DNA from: Arcobacter_B sp049472135
Lineage (GTDB): Bacteria; Campylobacterota; Campylobacteria; Campylobacterales; Arcobacteraceae
Direction of reading: 5' to 3'
Assembly (NCBI RefSeq): GCF_049472135.1
Contig: NZ_JBMOVV010000005.1
Location: forward strand, 139,418 to 203,417
Length of the DNA: 64,000 nucleotides
Below are positions 8,147 through 14,842 of this stretch, piece by piece (position 1 is the first letter of the stretch; each line of letters begins with the position of its first letter). A program made the translations under genes and the position numbers. A model generated the notes under the pieces. The model was not told the origin of the DNA. It ran no database searches and saw only the letters and a list, made by a program, of their open reading frames with translations.

Positions 8147-8219
8147 TTCTCCAACCTCTTACTTTTTGAGCAATTTTTATAAAATAAAGACAGTTCCCAA
8201 AAGAGTTGAATTTTTGAAC
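8147..8219 (+). repeat. recurrent array repeat, copy 1 (plus, truncated)
   Basis: This copy runs from TCTCCAACCTCTTACTTTTT through GAGCAATTTTTA to GAGTTGAATTTTTGAACA, where it stops. It matches the minus-strand copies at 8935-9037 and 10903-10976 but lacks the terminal 30 bases including the final GTTGGTGAAC arm. It is inverted relative to copy 2 and the two bracket the frameshifted serine recombinase. Confidence 0.6.
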
Positions 8220-8222
8220 AGA

Positions 8223-8252
8223 TGAAGTAGTCAAATTGACTACTTCTTTTTA
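8223..8252. terminator. hairpin terminator between convergent units
   Basis: The stem GAAGTAGTC/GACTACTTC (8224-8246, AAATT loop) is followed by TTTT on the plus strand. It overlaps the stop codon of the minus-strand recombinase remnant. It could terminate transcription of the plus-strand cassettes. Confidence 0.5.
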
Positions 8253-8799
8253 GCTACATCTTTGATTGCTCTATAGATTGTATTACGTGCTACATGAAAA
8301 AGTTTAGATAATAAAGCAACAGACTTTCCTTTTTCATGCTGTTTATATATAACATTCTTTTCTTTAGTGCTTAGTATAGCTTTTCTACCAAACTGAACAC
8401 CTTTTTTTGCAGCTTCAATTCCTTCTCTAACACGCTCATTTATTAAATCACGTTCAAATTCTGCAATAGCACCTAACATGGTAAATAACAATCTAGTTGC
8501 TGGAGATGTTGTATCAATGTTTTGATGTAACACTTTTAGATTTACATCTTTATTTTGTAAAAACTTTGCAATATTATGGAGATCTATTACAGACCTTGCT
8601 AATATGTCAAGTTTTGTAATATAAAGTACATCACCTTCTCTTACAAAATCCATCATAATCTTAAACTGTTCACGATTTGATTCATTTTTTCCTGATTTTT
8701 TTCTGAGAAAATCTTTTCACAGCCAGCACTTTTAAGTTGATCAATTTGATTCTCAAGATTTTGACTAGAGGTTGAAACTCTTGCATAACCTACATTCAT
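8240..8799 (-). pseudogene. serine recombinase (resolvase/invertase), frameshifted
   Basis: The first 35 residues (MNVGYARVSTSSQNLENQID...) contain the catalytic R-x-S motif with Ser9. The frame then breaks in a run of seven T at 8696-8702 (plus strand). The remaining 138 codons continue in another frame with the E-helix region (GAIAEFERDLINERV) and a C-terminal helix-turn-helix (VALLSKLFHVARNTIYRAI). A one-base deletion in the homopolymer explains it, so it is a pseudogene or a programmed or sequencing slip. Family: Tn3/Hin-type serine recombinases. It sits between inverted array repeats at the point where cassette orientation switches. Confidence 0.75.
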
Positions 8800-8856
8800 A
8801 ATAAATCCTTTTTATTGAACTTACTATTTATCTCATATATAACTATCAGTATTAAA

Positions 8857-8913
8857 AGGACATGAATGTCTGTTAATTGTTAAAAATCCCATTAAAAAGA
8901 CAAAATGTCCCTT
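8857..8913. promoter_or_regulatory. candidate res site of the serine recombinase
   Basis: Upstream of the recombinase start are nested dyads: AAGGACAT (8857-8864) against ATGTCCCTT (8905-8913), and TGTC (8867-8870) against GACA (8899-8902), 36 bp overall for the inner pair. TGTC/GACA ends and an AT-rich centre resemble resolvase binding subsites. Upstream of the gene is where Tn3-type res sites lie. Function not shown. Confidence 0.35.
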
Positions 8914-8934
8914 AAGTAAGGTCAGAAAGAACAA

Positions 8935-9037
8935 GTTCACCAACCTGTTCTTTTTGGAGTTTGTTCAAAAATTCAACTCTTTATGGGAAAAGATCTCCTT
9001 TAATAAAAACTGCTCAAAGAGTAAGAGGTTGTGAAAC
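8935..9037 (-). repeat. recurrent array repeat, copy 2 (minus, complete)
   Basis: On the minus strand it runs TTTCACAACCTCTTACTC...GAGCAGTTTTTA...GAGTTGAATTTTTGAACA...GGTTGGTGAAC. The ends are imperfect inverted arms like an attC without a gene. It follows the kinase cassette's attC with no spacer and is inverted relative to copy 1. It contains the GTTGAATTTTTGAACA block shared with copy 1. Confidence 0.6.
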
Positions 9038-9157
9038 GCCGCGTTAAGTAGTAAGCAACGCTACCACCTAACCTAAACCATTGCACCGTAAACACAAAAT
9101 CCAACGTTAGCACTGAAAATGCTGAGCGTTGGGAATCTGTCTTAAACGCTTTGTTAG
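9033..9157 (-). repeat. attC site of the kinase cassette
   Basis: On the minus strand the 5' arm is GCCTAACAAAGCGTTTAAG and the 3' arm is CTTAACGCGGCGTTTCAC. They pair through GCGT-TTAAG with one extra T on the 5' arm, the extrahelical base that sets attC polarity. GCCTAAC is a canonical R'' box (RYYYAAC) and its TAA is the stop codon of the kinase gene. The length of about 125 bp and the internal AACGC repeats resemble Vibrio-type attC sites. This is the clearest attC of the array. Confidence 0.75.
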
Positions 9158-10584
9158 GCTTTAAAGTGCGCTTCAATACGAGCTACAAAATGTTTGTATA
9201 CTAAACTTTCTAAAGACTTCAATTTTTGATTGGCTACGGTTGACAAAGATTTACAAGTAAACTGCTCAACAATGTACTCACTTACATTAGTTTGGTCTCT
9301 AGAAGCAACTAACCAATAAAACTCCTTGTCATTGGTAAATCCCATATAAAAATTCAAATATACATAACTCATATCCTTATGATCTTGAAGCTTGTTGGAT
9401 GGATCAAACCGAATACCAACAGATTTATTCCAATGATTATTGTCTGAATAGTCGATTGTTAACCCAGCACTTTCTAAAGAAAACATCAAATTCCAGTCAC
9501 TATTATTTGTTCTAAACGAACCTATGTCGGTAGAAATTTCTTCACGTAACTGTTTAGCATAAACTTCGAGGCCTCTGCATATTAGATTTAATGACTCTGA
9601 TATTTCATTAAGCCTGATGTTAGTTTCCGATTCATCTCGTTGTGAATCTATATATACATTACTATTTTTAATTTGAGACGAAAACAATCTAATCTTGTCG
9701 TTAATACTTTTCTTAGCTTGCTGTCGTTCAGTCATAAAGCCAATGATGTCATCTTTAACTACATCAACTTGTGTAATTAGATCATCGATACTTGGACGTT
9801 TATTAGGAGATTGACTAGTACATGAAGTAACAATGCTCTGCACTATATTGGCATATTCTTTAGGCAAATATAGGTTTAAATGCGTGCCGTTACCACCCAA
9901 CGTTTCATAGTTATTAGGTGCATTTTTGCCAGCAAAAATAGCCCATAACGTTCTTCCTAAGCTCCATATGTCACCAGGAGAATGATCTGGCAATGGATAA
10001 TTGCTTGCCCATTCTGGGGGTCTATACCCCTGAGAACCTATAGATCCTTGCTCAGGTGTCATTCTGTCTTCATTACACGTGTTAATCCATAGAGACAACC
10101 CAAAGTCAGCTAATATGGGTTCATTCTTTTCATCTAATAATATGTTCTGAGGCTTGATATCTCTAATAGCAAGTCCTTCATCATGAAGTTCTTTGACAAT
10201 TTGAAGAAGTTTCTGAAAATCTTCTAATTTTTGAATTGGTGAGATGTTGGCATTCTTATCATTCAAATACTTACTTCTATATGTACCACCTGAATAATAC
10301 GGCATAACATAAAAAGGTCTGTTTGATGACAGTCCGTGATCAATATATTTAATACACCCTGAAATATTAGATAACTCTTTCACTATATTGATTTCTTCAA
10401 GAAATCTCTCATATCTCTCACCTTCAAACTGCTCACTCTTATACAGCTTTAGTGCAAATATTTCTTGTGATGTGCTTCGAGACACCTTATAAACATAACT
10501 ATTTCCACCTTGTGCAAATGGCTTGGTTTCGATGCATTCCCATTCTGACTGACCGCTAAATATCATTGTTTCCTCAAATTTCAT
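9154..10584 (-). CDS. Ser/Thr protein kinase, integron cassette product
   Basis: A 476-residue protein with a eukaryotic-type kinase domain over about residues 15-270. It has a glycine loop FAQGGNSYVYKV, the ATP-anchoring Lys46 in FALK, and a catalytic loop IRDIKPQN with Asp142, Lys144 and Asn147 (His of HRD replaced by Ile). The metal-binding DFG is at 160-162, a PPEW variant of APE follows, and DIWSLG is at 205-210. All catalytic residues are present, so it is probably active. The C-terminal 200 residues are unrecognised and may be a sensor or effector. Base composition is visibly less AT-rich than its neighbours, and the stop lies in an attC, so it was probably acquired as a cassette from another bacterium. 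It has its own promoter. A role in phage or stress response is speculation. Confidence 0.8.
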   Translation of the reverse strand: MKFEETMIFSGQSEWECIETKPFAQGGNSYVYKVSRSTSQEIFALKLYKSEQFEGERYERFLEEINIVKELSNISGCIKYIDHGLSSNRPFYVMPYYSGGTYRSKYLNDKNANISPIQKLEDFQKLLQIVKELHDEGLAIRDIKPQNILLDEKNEPILADFGLSLWINTCNEDRMTPEQGSIGSQGYRPPEWASNYPLPDHSPGDIWSLGRTLWAIFAGKNAPNNYETLGGNGTHLNLYLPKEYANIVQSIVTSCTSQSPNKRPSIDDLITQVDVVKDDIIGFMTERQQAKKSINDKIRLFSSQIKNSNVYIDSQRDESETNIRLNEISESLNLICRGLEVYAKQLREEISTDIGSFRTNNSDWNLMFSLESAGLTIDYSDNNHWNKSVGIRFDPSNKLQDHKDMSYVYLNFYMGFTNDKEFYWLVASRDQTNVSEYIVEQFTCKSLSTVANQKLKSLESLVYKHFVARIEAHFKA

Positions 10585-10614
10585 TATTAAAACCCAACTA
10601 TTTATTAAACGTAC

Positions 10615-10642
10615 ATTATATACAAGATAGCCTGAAAATCAA
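10615..10642 (-). promoter_or_regulatory. promoter of the kinase cassette
   Basis: On the minus strand TTGATT, 16 bp, TATAAT lies about 30 bases upstream of the kinase start. This is close to the sigma-70 consensus and suggests the cassette carries its own promoter rather than depending on an integron promoter. The rest of 10643-10902 shows no gene. Confidence 0.5.
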
Positions 10643-10902
10643 TAAATAACATGCACAAAAAGTGTCGTATATCAAAATGCCTACAAACACCTTAAATAAG
10701 CTATTTTTGTAGATGTTACTATAAAAAATATTGAAATTGAGATACTTTCTAAATAAATTTTATTTATGATATGCTTTTTATGTATGTTTATTATCGATAT
10801 TTAGATGATAATAGTACTTAATGCATGTATATTAAGGTGATTCGTAATATTAAATATATCAAGAGAAGTAATGTGGGCAGAAAATTAGCTTTAAAAATAT
10901 AA

Positions 10903-10976
10903 GTTCAACAACCAGTTCTTTTTGGGAAAACCTTTTCATTCGTAAAAACTGCTCAAAAAGTAAGAGGTTGTTGAAC
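10903..10976 (-). repeat. recurrent array repeat, copy 3 (minus, attC-like)
   Basis: The minus strand reads GTTCAACAACCTCTTACTTT...GAGCAG...CCCAAAAAGAACTGGTTGTTGAAC. The ends are GTTCAAC (fits RYYYAAC) and GTTGAAC (fits GTTRRRY). The two arms pair along about 24 bp with one extra base on the minus-strand 5' arm, matching attC polarity for minus-strand cassettes. It has no gene of its own and directly follows the PIN cassette's attC. Confidence 0.65.
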
Positions 10977-11037
10977 GTTTAAAATAAGCCAATAATTGTC
11001 CGCAGAGTAATTTATTAGCTCCACTGATTTGTTATAC
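10970..11037 (-). repeat. candidate attC of the PIN cassette
   Basis: On the minus strand it starts GTATAACAAATC, with the stop codon TAA of the PIN-like gene inside. It contains an inner inverted repeat (GCTAATAAATT with AATTATTGGC) around a GC-rich tip and ends at AACGTTCAAC, where the next repeat begins. Arm pairing at the outer ends is poor, so the attC call rests on position, the overlapping stop and the G/TT junction. Confidence 0.45.
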
Positions 11038-11988
11038 ACTTATTCTGTATTTATCAAACAAATTTCTAAATTTAGCTGTAAACGATATACAAGTTTGATA
11101 TTCTTCCTCTGTAATAGTTCCAATATATTTATTATTTCCACTATTATCCAAAAGTGGTATTAAAAAATTTGAGTGCTTCATATATTTAATAATAGCATTA
11201 TAAGCAATATTATTATATTCCCAATAATCGTGTGGCTTAGCTTTTATTTTTCTCGTAAGCACGGTATTTTTAATATCTTTACTTGTACTTTTAATTTTTA
11301 ATCCAATATTCATTTTATAATGTTCATCTTCGTCAAACTTTCTGTTATCTGTTGTTCTATCAAGAGCATATATTGAGGAAGCAAGTGAACCAATTGAAGT
11401 ATAAAAGTTTTTCTCTGAACTAAACATGGCTAATATTTTCTTATTTTCTATTGCTATTTCTTTAGCTTTAAACCACTCTTGTTGTCTTCTCTTTGACTTA
11501 GTTATTCGTTGAATATCAGATACATTATAACCTAACAACTGAAGAAATTTATAATTTGACATTCTTCTTGTCTTTAATACTTTACTTTCTGAATAAAAAT
11601 TTTCTAATAATTCATCCGTTGAAACTGTACCATATTGTAAATTAGTATGATTTTTATATACTAAATAACTATACGCTGATATTTTGTCATTTGAAATAAC
11701 TAATAATTCATGCGTGTCAGCAAGTGAATACACGAATAGTTCTCCTTCATCAAAAGGAAATTTACTTAGTTCCTCATACACTTCACTATTTGAGATATTA
11801 AGAGTAAGTTCTTGTAAATACCCATCTGTAATATATTGATTTACAACGCTTACTAATTCTGCTTTAAAGTTATCAATAGAAGAAATATCTTTGGGTATAT
11901 AAACATTAATTAGACAAGTATGTAACTCACATAATATTGAATTTAATTCATTTTTTTGATATAACTCTATAATCACATCTGAATCCAA
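11032..11988 (-). CDS. PIN-domain-like nuclease, integron cassette product
   Basis: The N-terminal 130 residues follow the PIN pattern: an acidic DSD at the end of a first strand, then DEGELFVYSLAD (compare GE-x-x-A-x-x-LA), then a strand with the acidic SNDKIS. PIN domains are metal-dependent RNases, often toxins. The C-terminal 180 residues are basic, helical and unrecognised. The listed start is TTG and sits directly on the first acidic cluster. In-frame sequence upstream (KISSIALNGIIL) supplies the missing first strand without an ATG, so the true start is probably upstream with a rare codon, or there is a frameshift near the cassette edge. The stop overlaps an attC arm. Confidence 0.5.
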   Translation of the reverse strand: MDSDVIIELYQKNELNSILCELHTCLINVYIPKDISSIDNFKAELVSVVNQYITDGYLQELTLNISNSEVYEELSKFPFDEGELFVYSLADTHELLVISNDKISAYSYLVYKNHTNLQYGTVSTDELLENFYSESKVLKTRRMSNYKFLQLLGYNVSDIQRITKSKRRQQEWFKAKEIAIENKKILAMFSSEKNFYTSIGSLASSIYALDRTTDNRKFDEDEHYKMNIGLKIKSTSKDIKNTVLTRKIKAKPHDYWEYNNIAYNAIIKYMKHSNFLIPLLDNSGNNKYIGTITEEEYQTCISFTAKFRNLFDKYRISV

Positions 11989-12047
11989 AATAATTCCATT
12001 AAGTGCTATACTTGATATTTTATTTGCTTCGATAGTTGTCCCTTTCC

Positions 12048-12100
12048 ATAACGTTTGTCGTGAGCGATAATTTACCGCTAGGGCAAATTATTGTGTTCCT
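12048..12100 (-). repeat. attC-like hairpin repeat, minus orientation
   Basis: The minus strand reads AATAATTTGCC-CTAG-CGGTAAATTAT followed by CGCTCACGACAAACGTTATGG. It is a close copy of the plus-oriented repeat at 6935-6985. The stop codon of the trypsin-like fragment lies in the loop. The ACGTTATGG end marks the start of the next (PIN) cassette. Confidence 0.5.
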
Positions 12101-12206
12101 CGTAGTTGTTTACTGACCTTTTTAATGTTGATACACCACCGCCATGCAAGTCTGTTTCAATTCTCACTGTGCTGTGATAAAGTTGCTCCGTTAATCCTAG
12201 GCTCAT
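12078..12206 (-). pseudogene. truncated trypsin-like peptidase, N-terminal fragment
   Basis: A 42-residue ORF with a strong AAGGAG ribosome binding site. Its first 26 residues (MSLGLTEQLYHSTVRIET...GGGVS) look like the start of trypsin-like peptidase proteins, where GGGVS normally continues as TGTGF. Here the frame instead runs into NYEEHNNLP and an attC-like repeat, so the catalytic domain is gone. The 300 bp upstream (12207-12502) are AT-rich with no gene and may be the cassette's own leader. Confidence 0.4.
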
Positions 12207-12502
12207 TATTTCTCCTTATGCATAACTATTTATTATCAGACACAATGTAAAAAAATCAAATTTATTCTTATTATTAGGATAAAAATATGTTCCTATAATA
12301 ATTTAAAAATAATTATATTAGAATAACAATAAAAAATTACTTTTTAATATAAGAATAACGGAAAATATGAGTTATTTAGAATAATATGTCTGGATAAAAG
12401 AGCATTATGGACTTTTTATTTTTGTAGTAATATTTAAATAGAAGTGATTTTGTTCCACTAAATCATACTTGAAATTCTAAAATATCTAAGCTAAAATTAC
12501 AA

Positions 12503-12552
12503 GTTCAACAACCTGTACTTTTTGGCACAAATCTATGAACAGTCACTTAAAC
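12503..12552 (-). repeat. short attC-like site (recurrent repeat, half copy)
   Basis: The minus strand ends CCAAAAAGTACAGGTTGTTGAAC, matching the 3' arm of the repeat at 10903-10976. The 5' side is GTTTAAGTGACTGTTC, with the stop codon of the 72-residue ORF inside. Pairing is partial (GTTTAA with GTTCAA, CTGT with CTGT). It may be a short attC or a half repeat joined to foreign DNA. Confidence 0.45.
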
Positions 12553-12765
12553 TATTTTAACATCAGAGATAAACTTTTCCATACCATATGGATCTGGAAC
12601 TACAAATAGTATTTGTCCATCGTTTATCAAAGCTTTTGCTTTAGTTCTTTCAATTGTTTCTTCACCATTAAAATAATCTTTATTTTTATACTCGATTAGA
12701 TATTCATTTCCATCTATAATATTTAGTTTTTTTAGCTCTTCTTGTGATGTTGGAGTGAAGTTCAT
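12547..12765 (-). CDS. small hypothetical protein
   Basis: A 72-residue acidic-to-neutral protein with alternating strand-like segments (EYLIEYKNKDYF, GQILFVVPDPYG), perhaps a small beta-barrel. Last gene of a compact minus-strand run of five small ORFs, 16 bases after the 38-residue ORF. Its stop codon lies in an attC-like arm. Not recognised. Confidence 0.45.
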   Translation of the reverse strand: MNFTPTSQEELKKLNIIDGNEYLIEYKNKDYFNGEETIERTKAKALINDGQILFVVPDPYGMEKFISDVKIV

Positions 12766-12781
12766 TTTTAGCCTTTAGCTT

Positions 12782-12898
12782 TTATTTTTCATCTTTAAAA
12801 TATGGATGATTTTTAAAATGACTATGTACTAAAGCAGTTATAGCTAATATTGCTCCAACAGCAGTTACAATAGTTATAGCTGTAAAATCAATTACCAT
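12782..12898 (-). CDS. 38-residue single-pass membrane peptide
   Basis: A hydrophobic segment over residues 5-23 (FTAITIVTAVGAILAITAL) is followed by a short His- and Lys-rich tail. The start codon overlaps the stop of the upstream 33-residue ORF (TAATG), implying translational coupling. Part of a run of small membrane peptides. Function unknown. Confidence 0.45.
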   Translation of the reverse strand: MVIDFTAITIVTAVGAILAITALVHSHFKNHPYFKDEK

Positions 12899-12999
12899 TA
12901 GTTATTCTCTTTTTGTTTCTTTTCATAATCATATTTACCAATAACTAAAATAGTAGCAATAAATAAAACAGATATAGTTAATATTTCAATACCAGACAT
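12898..12999 (-). CDS. 33-residue single-pass membrane peptide
   Basis: MSGIEILTISVLFIATILV is a membrane helix from the start, followed by a charged YDYEKKQKENN tail. AAAGG lies upstream of the ATG. Coupled by TAATG overlap to the next ORF. Type I toxin-like in size and layout, but no antisense RNA was identified. Confidence 0.45.
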   Translation of the reverse strand: MSGIEILTISVLFIATILVIGKYDYEKKQKENN

Positions 13000-13011
13000 T
13001 TTAAATCCTTT

Positions 13012-13182
13012 CTAATGAATATATTTATCTACAAGATAAGTCATCACTTTATCTTTTTTCGCATACATTAATCCTACAAATCCAAATACTGTACAAAGTA
13101 CTGCAGATAAGTAGTCTTCTTGATATAAAGATACAATAATTAAAATTGTAAATACTAATATTATTTGTAATTTTAGATTCAT
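13012..13182 (-). CDS. 56-residue membrane peptide
   Basis: Two hydrophobic stretches (about residues 4-18 and 26-40) separated by YQEDY, and a basic C-terminus. It ends 12 bases before the next small ORF, whose ribosome binding site overlaps the gap. Function unknown. Confidence 0.45.
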   Translation of the reverse strand: MNLKLQIILVFTILIIVSLYQEDYLSAVLCTVFGFVGLMYAKKDKVMTYLVDKYIH

Positions 13183-13192
13183 GTTATTTCTT

Positions 13193-13510
13193 TTAAACTC
13201 TTTTATTAATTTTATCTAAAAGGTCTTCAATAATATTTAACTCATCATATAAACCTTGTTTAAAATCACCATCTTTTAGATTTGAAAGTTTTGCTTTTTG
13301 TTTTTGAATATGTTCTTTAAATTCAACGATAAATGTACTTTCTTTTTCTAAATAAAAAAATATCAATTCATTAAGCCATTTTGCAGCACTTACTCTTCCT
13401 TTTCGGTACTTTTCAGATAAATGCTCATCCATTTTATTGAATTTATAATATGTTTGATGAGATGATAAACTTTTACTTAATTGTTCTAATTTAGGCAGAG
13501 ACTTTTTCAT
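13193..13510 (-). CDS. hypothetical helical protein
   Basis: A 105-residue charged, helical protein with no membrane segment, containing KGRVSAAKWLNELIFFYLEKE and a coiled-coil-like C-terminus. First gene of the small-protein run, 67 bases after a serine recombinase gene on the same strand. Plasmid- or transposon-type accessory gene by context; family not recognised. Confidence 0.5.
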   Translation of the reverse strand: MKKSLPKLEQLSKSLSSHQTYYKFNKMDEHLSEKYRKGRVSAAKWLNELIFFYLEKESTFIVEFKEHIQKQKAKLSNLKDGDFKQGLYDELNIIEDLLDKINKRV

Positions 13511-13577
13511 ACTATAATATTAGCAAATGATTTTATTCTTCATTTAAAATATTACAGTTTGTAAGATTTATAAAAAT

Positions 13578-14138
13578 CTATTTTTCTAATCTATTCAAAC
13601 TATCAATTAAAGTACTTCTTTTTACATTAAATGTTCTACAAGCAGCTGCTTTACTCATTCCATCATCTAGTGCTTTTTTAATGGCTAATAGTTTTTCATC
13701 ATCAATAGCTCTTGGTCTACCACCAACTTTACCTCTTTTCTTAGCTGCTTCTAATCCTGATTTAACTCTTTCTTGAATTAGACTTCTTTCAAATTGTGCT
13801 AATGCACCAAATATATGAAAGAATAGTTCACCTGATGCTGTTGTTGTATCCATTCCTTCTGTTATTGATACAAAGGAAATATTTCTTTGTTTTAAAGAAC
13901 TAATAATTTGAATTAGATGAGCTAAGCTTCTTCCTAGTCTATCTAATTTCCAAACAACTAAAGTATCACCTTCTTTTAAAAATTCTAATGCTTTTTCTAA
14001 ACCTTCTCTTTTATCTTTTGCACCAGATGTCTTATCATAAAATATATTTCTTTCATCTATTCCATATTTTAAAAGTGCATCTTTTTGCAAATCAAAGTTT
14101 TGATCTAATGTTGAAACTCTTACATATCCTATTAACAT
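13578..14138 (-). CDS. serine recombinase (resolvase/invertase)
   Basis: A full-length 186-residue Tn3/Hin-type serine recombinase. It has GYVRVST with Arg7 and nucleophile Ser9, the VVWKLDRLGRS segment, TASGELFFHIFGALAQFERSLIQERV (E helix), and a C-terminal helix-turn-helix (SKAAACRTFNVKRSTLIDSL). All catalytic Arg positions expected of the family appear present. It forms part of a block with five small ORFs downstream. Dyad-rich DNA immediately upstream probably holds its res site and promoter. Related to, but distinct from, the frameshifted recombinase at 8.2-8.8 kb. Confidence 0.85.
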   Translation of the reverse strand: MLIGYVRVSTLDQNFDLQKDALLKYGIDERNIFYDKTSGAKDKREGLEKALEFLKEGDTLVVWKLDRLGRSLAHLIQIISSLKQRNISFVSITEGMDTTTASGELFFHIFGALAQFERSLIQERVKSGLEAAKKRGKVGGRPRAIDDEKLLAIKKALDDGMSKAAACRTFNVKRSTLIDSLNRLEK

Positions 14139-14260
14139 ACGAAAAACCTTTATATTTTAGTTTTCGTATTATATCATATTCCGATATAGTTTTTCGCATA
14201 TTATTTGGGTGTTTTTTTGTTAAATTTTGGGTTTTTATTTAATGTGTCGGAAAACAGATG
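14139..14260. promoter_or_regulatory. candidate res site / promoter region
   Basis: Directly upstream of the recombinase are several CGAAAA/TTTTCG half-sites: TTTTCG near 14162, TTTTTCG near 14192 and CGGAAAA near 14248. There is also a dyad CGTATTATAT-CATATTCCG. Paired inverted half-sites of this kind upstream of tnpR-like genes are typical of res. Inferred. Confidence 0.35.
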
Positions 14261-14423
14261 TTTTATGATGAAAAAAATTATTTAATATTTAGACTTTAAT
14301 AAATCTAAATAATATTATTTAAATATACTATTATTTATGAATTATTTTAATTCATAAAATTTTATTAAATGAAAATATTTAATATGATATAATTATTAAT
14401 ATTCTGATTATTTAGGTGGTAAA

Positions 14424-14765
14424 ATGTCGAGGCTAGTTATTTTAGGTTTGGATATAGGTAAAAGTTCGAAAGGTTGGTCATTAATAGACAAAATGAATAA
14501 CTATAGAATCATTGATTGTGGAGTAAGAATTTTTGATGCTCCTGAGACACCGAAGGATCAAATATCGCTAAATAAAATTAGATCTGAAAATATTAGAGCT
14601 AGAAATTCAAATATTAATTACAATTTTAGAAGAAAAAAAATATCTCAATTGTTTATTAATTATGGACTTGTTAAAAAAGAGTTATTAGATAAGTATAATA
14701 AACTTGTTCCTAAGTCAAAAAAAAGAAATGCACTTTCAATAAAAATGGCTAACTATTTACATTAA
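14424..14765 (+). pseudogene. cas9: truncated Cas9, N-terminal RuvC-I and bridge helix only
   Basis: 113 residues. LGLDIGKSSKGWSLID (Asp10 at the RuvC-I catalytic position), then GVRIFDAPETPKDQISLN, then an Arg-rich stretch with RSENIRARN and FRRKKISQLF matching the start of the bridge helix of Cas9. Homology fades after about residue 85 and the frame ends in unrelated sequence. Full Cas9 proteins have 950-1600 residues, so more than 90 percent is missing. AGGTGG lies before the ATG, so the fragment may still be translated. No HNH domain, cas1, cas2, tracrRNA or CRISPR array was seen nearby. The neighbour to the right is a convergent operon, so the rest was probably removed when that segment arrived. 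Confidence 0.75.
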
Positions 14766-14842
14766 TCATTTTATTCCCCCAATATCTTAATTTTAGACAC
14801 TAACTCTTATTAATCTATGTTATTTTTTTATTAACAGTACTT

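Noticed and set aside
13988..14242. 84-codon plus-strand ORF
   Set aside because: Antisense to the serine recombinase start and its control region, with low-complexity composition.
14280..14423. Possible tracrRNA or CRISPR repeat before the cas9 fragment
   Set aside because: Only short AT-rich hairpins are present; no 36-bp repeats with spacers and no anti-repeat could be identified.
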